Shown here in pieces: positions 28,600 to 42,299 of a DNA stretch of 64,000 nt. Position 1 is the first letter of the stretch. Each line of letters opens with the position of its first letter. The stretch is from NCBI RefSeq assembly GCF_032854445.1, contig NC_088301.1, positions 21,137,808 to 21,201,807 of the forward strand, written 5' to 3'. Under the pieces are notes generated by a model. It was not told the DNA's origin, did not search any database, and worked only from the letters and a program-made list of their open reading frames with translations. The translations under genes were made by a program, and so were the position numbers. The stretch is from Liolophura sinensis. Its lineage: Eukaryota > Mollusca > Polyplacophora > Chitonida > Chitonidae.

Positions 28600-29370
28600 T
28601 GAAAGGAGATCAGATTGACATTTTACTTCAGACAAAATGGTGAGTACAAAATAGCAAATATTTTTATACAAAAGAAGAATATTTACCAAATAAATAGAAG
28701 CCTTTGTGTCATCCTAAAATGCCATTCAGTGTACAAATATTGACCAATCACAGAGCATGGATATATTTGCCCTGGATTATTCCATGATGACTGACCTGAA
28801 TTTTTTGGACAGATGTTTGGACACATGTACAGTTTTAAAACGCATAGGAAAGGAGTAGTACTAAATTTTGATCAACCATCTAGAAACCCAGATGTAAATG
28901 TATATCACTGTTATTGTAAGTCGGCGAAGATTTACAGATACTGTAAACAAATAACAGCATGTACATGTACTTACAAACTTACTTAAATTTAACTGTAATT
29001 TATACAGCCAATATTTAAGTGTTTTGAGCTTGTTGGCTATCAGAATAAAAGTGAAAACAGCATACATCCATCTTGCCTGTAAGCATTCACCTTAACTATA
29101 ACTCAGATATCCCTTTTTTTAACCTGATATTTACAGGGTACACTGTCAATACACCTTAGATACACCTCAGTTCAGATATGCTGCACCCCAATGGTACACC
29201 TCAGATGTACCTCTAGTACACCTAAGGGCAGGCGGAAATGGGAAAATAATATGAGCCTGAGATTCTGTAAGGAACACAGCTAACAGCACACTTAAATGTA
29301 TTTACGATGAATAGCACTATTTAACCCCATTTAGTGAAGAGTCCTCAAAAAGTCTTCAGCCGTTTCCGTA
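28600..29370 (+). other. Intron, mostly nothing identified
   Basis: Contains the small GTACACCTCAG cluster at 29140-29232; otherwise unremarkable AT-rich sequence. Confidence 0.4.
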
Positions 29371-29377
29371 AAATTTT

Positions 29378-29665
29378 CTTGATGTGACGTGATAATATTC
29401 CTTATGTGATGTGATAATATTCTTTATATGACGAGATAATATTCCTTATGTGACAATGAATATTCCTTATGTGACGATGAATATTCCTTATGTGACGATG
29501 AATATTTCTTATGTGACGATGAATATTTCTTATGTGAGGAATATTCCTTATGTGATGTGATAATATTCCTTATGTGACGATGAATATTTCTTATGTGACG
29601 ATGAATATTCCTTATGTGATGTGATAATATTCGTTATGTGACGAGATAATATTCCTTATGTGACG
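29378..29665. repeat. 21-bp minisatellite, about 13 units
   Basis: Units of ATTCCTTATGTGACGATGAAT with a variant GTGATGTGATAAT. Two unit types alternate in blocks. Confidence 0.9.
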
Positions 29666-31620
29666 AATGAGGAAGATGAGACGTTGAGTAAGGCATTTAT
29701 GCTGGAATATAACCAATCGCATTTGAAAGTACGTCATTTATCATTATTCGTCAGTGATGAATGACGTCAAGTGTTCACACCAGGCAAAATTGGAAATGAC
29801 AGAAAACTTTTATTTCCGTACTGTCCTCCGAAACTAACAACAGCGGTTTTCATTCAGTGTAATTTTTTTTACAATTTATGAAAGCAATTCAGATTATCTT
29901 GACCCTTATCATTTTAACCTGCTTTTAAGACATACAGGTCTTGGCACTAAGGTAGCTCTTTAAGGTAAGCGAAAGTTCTTCAAAAGCATGTTTTCTAAAG
30001 GTTATAACCCATGGGCCTATGTCTTTACAGAAAGATAAATTTTGGTACCCGTGACTTAGCTTATAAGTTTCAGTGAATATTGTGGTGACTCTGAGTTGTA
30101 TGTTTTAGTCAAGCAGCACAATTACATGTAGGACGACAGTGTATGTCATCAGTTGGATTGTCACAACAAGACGTCATCATATTCACCAAAGTTATGTTAA
30201 AAGCTAAGTGAAGACTTTAGGGCTGTGAAACTTTTGCAAAGTGTAACTCATATGCTATTTCTTCTTTTGTGAGTACTGTACAGGTTACTAATATTTTCAT
30301 CGTCTCACCAGTGGGATTTAATTCTACCAAGTTTTGTCAGTTTGTGAGAAAATTATCAAACTCTTCTACGGTAATAGACATTATGGATATTTATCTTTCT
30401 TTGCTGAAGCCGCGAACGTTTCATTTTATAGGGAAATGACAGTCGAAAAGATTTGTTACATGTGTACTCACAAATAACATTTTGTTTGCTGCTTAACAAA
30501 ATCCGAAGCTTAAAACCATGTAAAAATGATACAGTTCTGAACTAGGTTAATGATCCCGTTGTGGCCATGTCTGTGTGACCGTGTATGTTTGCATGTTTGA
30601 TTAGGTGTATGTTTTTGGCCAGTCATATTCTGATATTTCCCCATTATTCAACCTTCTGTACAATATTATTTTGAATGCTTCCTGTTTTGTACGTTACAAT
30701 GCATGAACATTATCTGCTTGATCAGTGACTTGCTTAAGGTGAGTAGTTTATACCAGGCACTACCGTTTCCTCCACCCATAAAACTGACCTGTCCACCATT
30801 TTATATAATTGGAAAGTTCATGAGGGTCATTGACATTATAAGCAAAGGAAAAAAAAATAATAATGAAAAATAAAACAAATTAATCAAATAAAAAAATTTA
30901 ATCAAATAATTCCTACTCTGTCTTCAGACAGTTATGTGTTTTTGGTGTATTGCATATTAGATAAACACTTGTTCCATGTCGCTGGCTGTACAGGTCATTG
31001 TAGGAGATAGCTGACTCTATATCAAAGTACAAAGTTCCTAATAAGTAGCATAATAGCACCCTATTAACTCATTTCCTGGTTAAACGCTGCAGCACTCACA
31101 TCACGCTGTGGTAGGGTAATGCTAAAACCACATTCATTAAGACTACAAATAATTTACCGACTTTTACCTTAATTCCTGTTGTGGGTACCCTACATGTACC
31201 TAATACAGTAAAAAACCTAAAATTTTACCCATGACCAAGTTCAACATTTTGCTCGATTGTTAGAATCTTATTGATCTTAAAAAGGTGTTTTGAGTTCCCT
31301 TCAGAAGGTAAGATGATATCCTTTTGGAAAATGTAAGTTTCAGCACCAAAAGTAATATTTTGTGGTACTTATTTGCTTCTACAAATGCCCTTATTTCTGC
31401 AAAAGTTTACCGTACAATTATTACGTGTTGCTAGATCGTTGTGCATGAGAGAGTAAACACACATGATAGACAATGTCTGCAGATGTATAATTAGATTCAA
31501 TAATTAATACCTCTGCAATTATCACCATACATGTGTATGTCTATTATGTATATTAGCAATGTGAACGTCGTCACATGTAGAACATGCTAACCGAGCCTGC
31601 ATACCACTTACATGTAATAC
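29666..31620 (+). other. Intron, nothing identified
   Basis: No exon with ferlin-like sequence. A TGACGTCA octamer occurs at about 29764. GTGAGTA and GTAAGAT strings are present without matching upstream exons. Confidence 0.4.
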
Positions 31621-31625
31621 GGTAG

Positions 31626-31657
<32 letters not shown>

Positions 31658-31669
31658 TATATCTATATA
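31626..31669. repeat. (TA)n microsatellite
   Basis: AT dinucleotide run with one ACATA interruption. Confidence 0.9.
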
Positions 31670-32400
31670 TTATTCGGATCTAATTTTCACATTTAAACCA
31701 TGTTGTCAGCATGGTTTAATTGCGCACCAATTACTGATAAGCCATACAAACACTATAAATTACAGCACTATGTGGCCACTTTTCCTCCTGGTCCTTGGAC
31801 CAGCTGACAGAACTGTACTCCATACATGTATGCATGCCTTTTGTGACCTTTTAATATCGTAGCATATATGTGTTTATTTTGATTGTAAACTATTAAATAT
31901 AGTGGAAAAACTTAAGGAGTATAGATGGTGTGAGCCTTATGTTGTTAAGATGCCTTTGTTTCGATTGCTTGGGCGGACAGGGTGTTTGTTTGTTTTTTGA
32001 ATTGTCAACCTAACCATAAATCAATGGAGAAAACTGATGCCAAACATTAAAGGCTACATCGTCACAGTGCTTAAAGAGGCTAGTACAAAACGCAACTCAA
32101 AAGGATACCTCTGGAAGCTTTGAAATCTGTGTGAGTAAAAGAAATTTGTATTTTCTGTCAGTAAGCCATCATAGATAGACAAGGAATCTTGGATATTCTG
32201 CCCTGGTACCATTGTCCACTATCCTCAGAGCAGTCACTACTCATGTACACTATGCATGTAACTGTTTATTTGGTCTTATATGATGTTTGAGATCACTGGC
32301 CTTCCACTAATCCTGAATCATTTTGAACTTGCTCTACTGGTGAAAATCTGACTGTTGCAAATACTTACCAAATATTGGCTGTTTCTACATTACATGCAGT
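31670..32400 (+). other. Intron, nothing identified
   Basis: No repeat family or exon recognised. Confidence 0.45.
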
Positions 32401-32403
32401 AAA

Positions 32404-32525
32404 CATGGTGGGTTTCCCCGAGGCTGTGCTCGGTTTCCTCCCACCATATTGCTGGAGGATGTCATATATGTGAAATATTCCCGAGTTCTGCGCAAAACAC
32501 CAATAAAATAAATAAATAAATCAAA
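32404..32525 (+). repeat. SINE-1 3' half
   Basis: ATGGTGGGTTTCCCCGAGGC through GCGCAAAACACCAATAAAAT and an AAAT tail. Confidence 0.8.
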
Positions 32526-33860
32526 TAAACAAATTATATTATGCTTACATTTGACACGTATTGAATTCTAATGTTGAGTAAAATGTCACATACTTGAAAA
32601 GTCACAAGTGGCTAGCGTTAGTTTTGTTTTTGTTCTTGCGTCATGTCTTTGTCATGACCTTAACGATTAAAAATGAATATCAACTAACTCAAGTGGCTGT
32701 ATTCATGAGGTTTTCTTTTGCCTGTTAATGTGAAGGACAGATTACGATGGTTAGGACATATTCTCCATTCATCAAGTCAGAGTTTATAGCATGTGATTGT
32801 TGTCGTTTTTTTTTTAAAGAGATCATAGTGAATCTTGCATCACTTTCTGTCCAAGACTGGGATGTTGTAATGCCTCACAGCATTCCGTCATTTATATCCC
32901 TATTGTATGAAATCAGCGCCCACACGCAATGCCTGTAAAATCAAGTTTGGAGAGTATTCGTGATGCTCTTATTGCGTTCAATCTATTATGCGAACAAACT
33001 GTGGAATTACTCAGAGCTTGACAGCAGTTGGTGACAGGGACAAGGGTCGATTTCATTTCCTCTCTAACCCTCACCTAATCTGTACTCGAGGACTGTTTTT
33101 AAGACTTGTTGGACCCATCTGTAGAATTGGAAATGAGGTGTGATTTTATTTCCATACAGATGGCACTGCTTGAATTGGCGTCCATAAAATGGCAGTATAC
33201 ACACCCACACCACCGTGGAAGCGTTGGGGGGAAAAAAGACGATGCTCGTTTTACAGACCTCAGTCTAGGTTTAAGTGGTATGGGTGGGGAGATATGGTAA
33301 TAAGCCCTGCGGATCTCAGTCCTGTCCATGTCAGACTAATTAGTCTAAAGGGACATGGGCATACATGAACAGAGAAGATCATTGCCTTCCCCTAAATGTC
33401 TCTGGTCCTTTCCTACATGTCTGCCTTGAACAGCCTCTAACTAATTCCTACCAATGTCTCCACAACACTGTCTGCTCTGAATTCCTGCAGATCCTGCACG
33501 CTGTACATTTCCACAGCCTTCTTGGTTTGGACAGTTGGACCTTTGTCCATCACTGGATCTGTCAAACAAATGGAAGTGCAATCCATCAATAAGTGGCAGT
33601 GCAGTGGATCAATATATACATGTATGTCTGAGCGTATTCTGATCAGGCAGGTCTTGTCACCTACATGGTTTTTGATGCGAAGAAGGGTGACAGATCATTT
33701 CAGATGGTCGACAGAGGCTATTTGCGCAGTCTGACTATCATGGAATAACACTTGTTTTTTTACCAATATTGTGTGCATATTAGTATATGTCACTCATGGG
33801 AAAGTTTATCAGTGGCTTGTCAAAAGGCAGTGGTTTACATGTTACACTCTTTTTTGATTA
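32526..33860 (+). other. Intron, nothing certain
   Basis: A plus frame at 33106-33300 follows an acceptor-like TTTTATTTCCATACAG at about 33160, but it has no donor in register and no C2 motif. I do not call it. Confidence 0.35.
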
Positions 33861-33863
33861 TGT

Positions 33864-33968
33864 ACATGTATTTATTTATTTCATACTTGCTTAACCGTAA
33901 TGGTGGACTTAAGAATTTTTCACCTATACGATGTCCGTCAGTTTTATGGATGGAGGTCAGGAAACTGG
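33864..33968 (-). repeat. SINE-1 remnant
   Basis: TTTATTTATTTCATACTTGC, CACCTATACGATGTCC and GTTTTATGGATGGAGG are a diverged inverse 3' end. Confidence 0.5.
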
Positions 33969-34011
33969 AGTGTCGACGTAAGCTACATACCAACTTTTGG
34001 CCATTCCACTG

Positions 34012-34745
34012 TCATCTGTGTAATAACACTGTCATCTATGTAATAACAATGTCATCTATGTAATAACACTGTCATCTATGTAATATCGGTGTCCTCTATG
34101 TAATAACACTGTCATCTACATAATAACACTGCCGTCTATGTAATAGCACGGTGTCTATGTAATAACACAGTCATCTATGTAATAACACTGTCACCTATTT
34201 AATAACACTCTCATCTATGTAATAACAGTCATCTGTGTAATAACGCTGCCTTCTATGTAATAGGACTGTCATCTGCTTAATAACACTGTCATCTATGTAA
34301 TAACACTCTCATCTGCTTAATAACACTGTCATCTGCTTAGTAACACTATCTTCTACTAAATAACACTGTCATCTATATAATAACACTCTCTTCTATGCAA
34401 TAGCACTATCATCTATGTAATAACACTCTCATCTATGTAATAACACTCTCATCTGTGTAATAACACTCTCATCTACTTGATAACACTCATCTACGTAATA
34501 ATGCTGCCATCTACGTAATAACACTCTCATCTATGTAATAACATTGTCATCTGTGTAATAACACTCATTTACATAATAATGCTGTCATCTATGTAATGAC
34601 TCTCTCATCTATGCAATAACGCTGCCATCTACATAATAATGCTGTCATCTATGTAATAATGCTGTCATCTATGTAATAACATTCTCGTCTATGTAATAAC
34701 ATTCTCATCTATGTAATAACACTGTCATTTGTGTAATAACATAAT
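34012..34745. repeat. 21-bp minisatellite, about 34 units
   Basis: TAATAACACTGTCATCTATG repeated with many single-base variants (GTC/CTC, TATG/TACG/TGTG) and occasional 3-5 bp deletions. Confidence 0.95.
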
Positions 34746-35725
34746 CTGCCTGCTGTTTAGCATTAGTCATGTTAATTGTCCAGACTAGTTTCTGTTGGAA
34801 TTAAGCAGTCTAGTGAGCACTGGATTGTATTGTCTGACTCAAGTGGCCGACAAATATGGATTGGACTTAATGTTCTCATAAACCCAGAGTAATTGCAGCA
34901 GGGTAACAGGCTGTCTTTACAGTGACATTACCGGCCATGGCAACCTTATAGTTGCCACTTTGCCTCTGTCCTAAAATGAGATGGCAATGGCTTTTTTACG
35001 GGTCCAAGTACACATTCTAGGAATTTTCATTAGAGGAAGCCGTATAAGCTGATTTGAAGGTACCCATCTCAGCGCTGAATTCTATGCGTTTTCATTGGTT
35101 CAGTGGGCTCAGAAGGGCATGTAATTACTGTATATGCAAACATTGAGGTAAAAGACCATTTACCATTCATAACATTGGATTCCCCCTTTCTCTTGAGTTC
35201 ATGAGTAACTTACGAAAGGTTCGATCATGCTTTATACAGGCTCTCTGAATCATCCACTTATAAAACTGACTGCAATCGCATAAGTGAAAAGTTGTTGTGG
35301 AGCATGGCTTTAAACTATAAACAGAGATGAATTGATCAAACTTTCCAGGAAGAAATGCTTTGGAAGAATGGGGACAAGAGTATTGAGTGGTATTCTGTCA
35401 TATACTGGGAAGGTGGGCTGCATGGGTGGAACCGCTAGTTGATAATTAATGCTTCTCAGGGGATATTGTAAACTGCGTCAAATCCGTGTGTCCATGACCT
35501 TCAACACATAACATATTTTCAGATGTGCACATCGACATATAATTTAACACAAATTGGAAATAGCATTTGTTTATTGCTCTACCCAGGGTAAATCTATGAA
35601 GGTTTTATATCATCTTACATTATTTGCTATATTTCTTTGAACAGTTTTGTTGCTTTAATCATAGTTGTACCTTATACAAGAGTTTTGAGGACTTATATGG
35701 CCAAGGTCATTGGATTTATTTGATA
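34746..35725 (+). other. Intron; possible conserved noncoding patch
   Basis: The part at 35030-35110 is less AT-rich than its surroundings and contains ATGTAATTACTG (homeodomain-like). No exon recognised. Regulatory function is a guess. Confidence 0.3.
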
Positions 35726-35800
35726 TACAAACGGCGGCCAGCATTATGGTGGGAGGAAACCGTGTCGAGCCCAGGAGGAAACCCACGACTATCAAAACCC
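35726..35800 (-). repeat. SINE-1 internal fragment
   Basis: ACGGCGGCCAGCATTATGGT and AGGAAACCCACGACTATC, lacking both ends. Confidence 0.75.
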
Positions 35801-36530
35801 ATTGATCAGTGCTTATTTCTCTTCATTGTAGTGTGCCAGACTCTCCTTCACCTCTCCGACATGTATTATTACATAGTTATCATTTCTCCATATTAACCGC
35901 AATGTTCGTGACATGATAAACTCTTCAATGGATTTACCAATGTCACTGGATTCTCATAGCTAGGACAGTCATGTAAAACAGAGCGTAAATAAAACAGAGA
36001 GACGTTGCCCATTTATGATTTGTAAGTGGCCACTCTATCTCCGCCATCTATCGTGGACGGCGTACATTGTATGTAGCTGTATGACAGAAAAGCTTCATGC
36101 AGTGCGTGGTAGGCATTAATTAACATTACATTAATTGTCAAGTATTGATCTATAGATTACCCTATTTTTGGGCAGTGCAGTTTTGGCAGAGGCATTCTTT
36201 TCCAGTTGCATTAGCAAGGCTCTTCATGCAATCCCCTCTGTTGTTACATTGTCTGCCCAGCTACCAATCCAAAGCTTTCCCAATTATGATTCATTAACAC
36301 TAATTATGTAATGGAATACTGCAATAGATGAATCAAAAATTCCAGAGAACTGACAGCTTTTAACAATGAAAATGTGAAGTGACAAAATTGAGTGCCATGC
36401 AGTGGATGACATAAACCTTATGGATGCTGGATTTGCTGTTCTGTGTTTGCTGATGTATGCTACATAATCTGACCTTGGAGATGTAAGCAAGAGTAGAAAA
36501 CACATTTGAATTAAGTTCAGTATCATTTAT
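35801..36530 (+). other. Intron, nothing identified
   Basis: No repeat family or exon recognised. Confidence 0.45.
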
Positions 36531-36534
36531 AGTA

Positions 36535-36845
36535 CATCAGCGTTTACAGTACATCAGCATTTACAGTACATTAGCGTTTACAGTACATTAGCGTTTACAG
36601 TACATCAATGTTTACAGTACATCAGCATTTACAGTACATCAGCGTTTACAGTACATCAGCATTTATGGTACATCACCATTTACAGTACATCAGCATTTAC
36701 AGTACATCACCATTTACAGTACATTAGCGTTTACAGTACATCAGTGTTTACAGTACATCAGCATTTACAGTACATCAGCTTGTGCAGTACATCACCGTTT
36801 ACAGTACATCAGCATTTACAGTACATCAGCATTTACAGTACATCA
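36535..36845. repeat. 17-bp minisatellite, about 18 units
   Basis: ACAGTACATCAGCATTT with G/A and T/C variants, period 17 where measured. Confidence 0.95.
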
Positions 36846-39410
36846 TGATGTACTAAATGATTCCCTGCATCATGATGAGCATGAATATTAGTTGTAATAT
36901 AGGTTATTGACACTAGTTTCCTCGTTTTCAGTGCAAATGTTTTGGAAAATTGGGACTTAGGTAGGGGGCAGAACAGTTTCCACTTTGCATTATAATTATT
37001 TTATGATAATGCCCCATTTTGTGACATTTTCTGGCAAAAATTTGAAATAATGGGTTCCAGCATCATGACAAGTGAGTGGGAAACAAGGAACTACAAGTCA
37101 TGTAAAAGTTTTGTAAGCCCCACATGTAAAATACGAAGCTGAATTATACAGGTGATAGTAATAGGTGAAATTCCACCAATATAGCTGAATTAGGCATCCT
37201 TGGCAGTGGAAAAATGTTCATGTAAATTGATAAAAGGGACAATTAGGCAGCTCTTTTTCATGATGAATAACATGTTAGTCTTAGGACAACAGCATAGGAC
37301 AACATAGGATGTGCCTTTAGTTTTGAAGTTTACAAGAGCGAGGAGGCACTTGTATGAGTGTATGCACGGGATAAGGCTTTCCGTTGTAAACGTATGAAAT
37401 AATTAATTCCTGTTATTGAATTGGATTAGTACCAATAGCTGAGCGGCATTTCCCCCCTGGAACTTAATTTTGTGTAAAGTATACATGCATATGTTAACTG
37501 TCTTACTGACCAACTGTATGCCTGCTCATCTATGCATCCTTGGCTTAACGGGGGAGTATACATGTGGTGATGCTGATTGCCAGTTATGTTGAATTCTCTG
37601 TCTAACAGTTATTACAGCCGATAATGTCCTGTCCAATAATCTTAGTACAGGTAGCCAGTAACATGGCAATTCAGGTTGTATTTTTTGTTATCTCACCCAT
37701 GACATGGAGACTCTCACTGCTTGTGGGGTCTTCGTGACAATGTATGGTTTATGACAATCGTGTGGAAGTCTAACTTTGATCGTAGTCCACTTGTCTGCCA
37801 CCAGTATGATGTGCAAATCTGTACTTATAATTCACATGTGGGGAACGTTTGTCAGTATCTCGCCAAAAGGTGGGTGGTTTTTATCTGGTACTTCAGTTTC
37901 CTCCTTACATGTGCATTCATGAACAGTATTAAAAAGTTTTTGCTGCCTGAAAATGTTTTTTGTTCCATTCCTTTGTTGTATGAGTGTGGAATCTATTATT
38001 TTGTACAGTCAAGTGTGTACACATGTATGATATGTGTGTGGTTATTACTGAAACTTAGCGATAACATAGCAACAACAGTTAACTCAAGTGGAAAGAAATG
38101 AATGCCTCAGCTGGAGCTTTAAGATGACATTTAGTGTGTTATAGAGAAAGGGCAGGATATAGTGGCCGTGGTGATGATAGAAGAGGTACAGTTTGTATAC
38201 TGATGGATGGACAGATAGACGAACAGATGGACAGACCGATACTAGACCATTTCCTGTGTATTGCACAGTCCCCTGGTTGTTTGTATTTTAATTAAGTCTC
38301 CTAACTGTTTCACCATGAGTACATGTGTTGGCATGAAGCTCCTAAGCTGCACCTAGCTATTTAATATTCTGCCTTTGAAGTCGCGATGCTTTAGGACATG
38401 TTGGTTGGCATACCTTGATTACTTTGCCTCTAGTACTTGGTTAATTGATCAGCGGTAATTGCTATGTGTTTGCCTGCGCGTGGGCTCAAGCATTCATGGT
38501 ACCCCTTCACGTGAGGAAATGGGTCAGTCCATGTGGTTTTACAATACGCTGCATGCTTATTGACGTCACTGGGATGACAAATCATTCCTCCAAATGACAG
38601 GGTGACATGCGAACCAAGGTTCTCATGAACAGTTGTGCATGTATATCAAGGTTGTTGCATGTTTTAATATATAATTAATGATGTGATTATTTGTATGATT
38701 TAATACCTAGAGAGAGCTGTATGTGTTTGCATTTAAATTTGATTGTGTTTCTTTGAATCCGTGTCCTTGCATTCACATCCAAAACACACAAAAAGTCAAT
38801 TTGAAAAGCAAAAAGAATGTAGTGCTTCTGTAATACACAAGCTATATGGCATGTATGAAATGCAGTTATATTTAAAGGAGAAGAAAACTTAAAAACATGA
38901 CACTGTAGGCTGAAAAGAGCACATTTTTTTTATATCTGGTGATGCCTGTTGCATAATTTTGCGATTTTTCCTTGCTATACACGTAAAGCCTGAAAACGGC
39001 AAAGCTGGTCCATCTCGTCCTCTATCTTTAACACCCTGTAATTTATGCTGAAGGTGTGTTGCCTCTCAGCCAGTGAGAGTCATTAAATCTGCCGGCTTGT
39101 TCATGTAAACTTCGAACCTAAGTCCAACTTTCCGATTTCCGGATCATCAGACGGAAAACGAACTGTTCTGTTCGCTTACCTTCTGGGAAGAAGAGTTCTA
39201 CCGGAAATGTACGAACTGCACTTCGGCGGTTTCCGACAGCAATTCTCCTCCTAACACAGAATCCTTCATTACTAGTTCTTAGGCAAAATGGAGTTGCCCA
39301 CAGCAAATTTTGGTGCAGACTTTATTTATAATTTATCAACTTAAGGTACATATAAGAATTTTTTTATGGCATGAACCTGCAAGGAAATGCATACTCTCTT
39401 CAATGGTGTT
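36846..39410 (+). other. Intron, nothing certain
   Basis: A minus-strand segment at 39130-39260 is GC-richer, and CTTCTTCCCAGAAG is followed by a GTAAGCG donor-like string. That could be part of the antisense candidate gene, but no in-frame acceptor was found. Confidence 0.3.
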
Positions 39411-39677
39411 TGATTTATTTATTTATTTATTTGATTGGTGTTTTACGCTGTACTCAAGAATATTTCACTTATACAACGGCAACCAGCATTATGGTGGGAG
39501 GAAACCGGGCAAAGCCTGGGGGAAACCCACGACCATCCATAGGTTGCTGACAGACCTTCCCACTTACGGCTGGAGAGGAAGCCAGCATGAGCTGGACTCA
39601 CAGCGACTGCATTGGTGAGAGGCTCTTGGGTCATTACACTGCGCTAGTGCGCTAACCGACTGAGCCACGGAGGCCCC
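39411..39677 (-). repeat. SINE-1, full length
   Basis: AAAT tail, CGGCAACCAGCATTATGGT, TGCGCTAGTGCGCTAACCGA and CTGAGCCACGGAGGCC. Very close to the inferred family consensus. Confidence 0.95.
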
Positions 39678-40915
39678 CTTCAAGGGAGTTTGACTGATAC
39701 TTAAATTTTCTTCTCCTTTAAGCAGTTTTATAAAGCTTACAGCTTTGTGGTCTCATTCATTTGGGAGAATATTACCTAAGGCCGCTTTTAAAACAGCAGA
39801 TCAAACAGCTAATTCAAGACAGCTCAAAAGGAGTTAAATAGTGCTAGGGATTAATGAAGGTATTAAATCTAGAAGTAACATGTACGTGGACCTATAATTG
39901 TTTCCTGATAGGATATTGTGGATATCATTAGGCTGTCCCATATGTTTTGGACAACAGAGAGGTTTCAGCGTAAATAAGAAAGTATTCCTTTCAGTGTCAG
40001 TTGTGCCTTACATGTATATTACATCATGCCTGAGTATGCCACGGACATGTACTTATTTTTCTGACACACTGACTACTAGCAGCCATTAATTTTGCGAAAG
40101 AAGACTTTCTGAAAGGGTTTATTATGAGATATTGAGTAAAAGGCATGCATGGAACAGAATCAAGTCTTACTTTAACTTTAATCCCACTGACAATGACCTT
40201 AGCTTCTTGCACATGACCATTCTTAAACTTTAATACTGCTGTCATTAAGGATGGGTTATATTATGATTTGTTGTGCGTCCATCTGTCTGTGTGTCCCAAA
40301 ACTTTGAGAGTGTTAAAAATGTACAAGCCTGCCGAACTACTTCACTTTGATCTTTTAAACTTGAAGCGCTTATGTCATATACATGTATACCTACCATTGG
40401 AAGCCTTAGCATTGACAGTCAAAAGAGACAGGTGTATATGTGTACATGTACATGTATATATCTTGAGGTTCTTATATTTTATATCTTAAAGCATTATTGC
40501 TCTGATAACAGCAGATATAGATGCATGTGTATGCTTGTGGCATGATAATAATGACATTTATGCAGTTTTTAAATCTTCAAGGACAGACTGTGTGTCATCT
40601 GATCATTTGAAAGGACACATGACCAGTTTATACACAGTGCCAGGTTTTGCGGGAACATTCTCAGGTATTATTCTTTGTTTGTGGGAAATATGAGATACAA
40701 AACATGTATAAGACCAGGTGGAAGAAATGTCAGTAGGACATATTGGCACAGGCATCAGCTTTCCTATTTATATTCCACAAGCCAGGGGCTATTTTGTTTT
40801 TAATTAAAACCATAAAATAATGACTGGTCCTAAAGGCAGACTTTTGGTTAAAGGTACAGATGGCGTGTGAGGGTCAGGTCACATTTCTTGAAACAGTTAT
40901 ACCTATATGCATATA
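39678..40915 (+). other. Intron; holds one antisense exon candidate
   Basis: Apart from the candidate at 40171-40238, I see no gene or repeat family here. Confidence 0.35.
40171..40238 (-). CDS. Exon candidate, antisense to the ferlin intron
   Basis: The acceptor ACCCATCCTTAATGACAG and donor AAA|GTAAGA bound 68 bp. With two leading bases it reads VLKFKNGHVQEAKVIVSGI then KVK, ending in phase 0. The amphipathic beta-type sequence looks like real protein. It would need an exon between 42087 and 40238 to join the other candidates. Family unknown. Confidence 0.3.

Positions 40916-40916
<1 letters not shown>

Positions 40917-40955
<39 letters not shown>
40917..40955. repeat. (TA)n microsatellite
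   Basis: An almost pure AT dinucleotide run. Confidence 0.95.
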
Positions 40956-40958
<3 letters not shown>

Positions 40959-41445
40959 AACACAAATTGAATATGCAAAACATGAAGTTGGTGGATGATC
41001 TACATGTATACATAATGCCCACAACATACGAAGAAAAAACTTATAACATTTGGGAGTGGTGAAGATGTATTCTGGTCAGAACAATGTTATTTTGTGGGTC
41101 TGTTAACTGATCAACCTGTTTTCCTGTCGTGATAAACACCTTTCAGTTCCACTGCTTGTTTGTTTGACATGCTTGTTTATTTCCTTATTTATTCATGTAT
41201 CTGTATCATATCTTAGAGAGATAACTGATTATTCACACCCATAAGACTAGCTAGGACAGGTTGACTGTGTAATATACAGTATTTGAGAAGTATTTCTCAA
41301 TATCTGTTTAAAGTTTTGTTTCAGAAAAAGAACTGCAATCCTCAAGGACATTTCCCCATATTTTCTTTACTCATAGATGTACATATCCCATCTTAGGAAT
41401 TTCTAATATATAAATATTCTAATATTCTGATGAAGTAGAGTTTCG

Positions 41446-41668
41446 GATAGGGTCTCTGTGGCTCAGTCAGTTGCGGTCGCTGTGAGTTCAAGTCCAGCTC
41501 ATGCTGGCTTCCTCTCCAGCTGTAAGTGGGAAGGTCTGTCAGCAACCTGCGGATGGTTGTGGGTTTCCCCCAGGCTCTGCCCGGTTTCCTCTCACCATAA
41601 TGCTGGCCGCCATTGTATAAGTGAAATATTCTTGAGAACGGCGTAAAACACCAATCAAATAAATTCAG
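41446..41668 (+). repeat. SINE-1 with a deleted head segment
   Basis: GGTCTCTGTGGCTCAGTCAG jumps directly to TTGCGGTCGCTGTGAGTTC, losing the GCGC...CCAATG part, then runs intact to CGGCGTAAAACACCAATC. Confidence 0.9.
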
Positions 41669-42086
41669 ACAGCATGCAAGACTGAAAGGTGACGCATTGG
41701 AGTATATGGGAAGAACAAAGACATTTTTTTAGCAGTCTTTATAACAAGATAGAGGTGATCAGAATTGTTTAGTGGAGGCTGACATCATGACGTCAGGCGA
41801 TCTCAAGTGATATCTTTGAGTGCTTTACAAAATGTAAAGCTTGATGTAAAGTTAGGAAAAGACTCTTCAGTCATGGCATGACGTCATTATTTTGGCTGTT
41901 ATTGCAGTATTCAGGCTCGAGGGAGGATGTAGGGGCTCATTTTTAGCAGAGATTTCAACATTTTTTATTCTAAAACACAGTAGCTTTTGCACATTATGCA
42001 AATTATGGTCTCAGTGGAATCACGTTTGCATCAACTTGCAGCAAGTTTTAGCTGAATTCTATCGTGGTGTTTTTTAAGGCTCTTAC

Positions 42087-42176
42087 ATTTGGCTTCTCCT
42101 TTACCATGAATTTGGTTGCCTGTTCAACGCCCTCCTCACTCTGTTTGGCAGCAATTTTAAGCTCAAAGTAGGTCAC
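42087..42176 (-). CDS. Exon candidate, antisense to the ferlin intron
   Basis: The acceptor GAATCCATTTCTCAG and donor AAT|GTAAGAG bound 90 bp, open only in phase 0. It reads VTYFELKIAAKQSEEG, then VEQATKFMVKEKPN, a charged and probably helical segment. Both other frames hit a stop in the first codons, which strengthens the reading. It joins in phase with the candidate at 46187-46256. Not recognised. Confidence 0.4.
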
Positions 42177-42299
42177 CTGAGAAATGGATTCAATCCCATT
42201 TGTTGATCCCTGGCCTCTGTTCTTATGTTGCTCAATGTTTTCCACTAAGATGATATATGTCAGAGTTAGGAAGGTGGCCAATAAATTGCCAGACGTTTG

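Noticed and set aside
33106-33300. Possible plus-strand exon with MALLELASIKWQ
   Set aside because: It superficially recalls an otoferlin start, but there is no ferlin-like continuation and no donor in register. A much better start exists at 25981.
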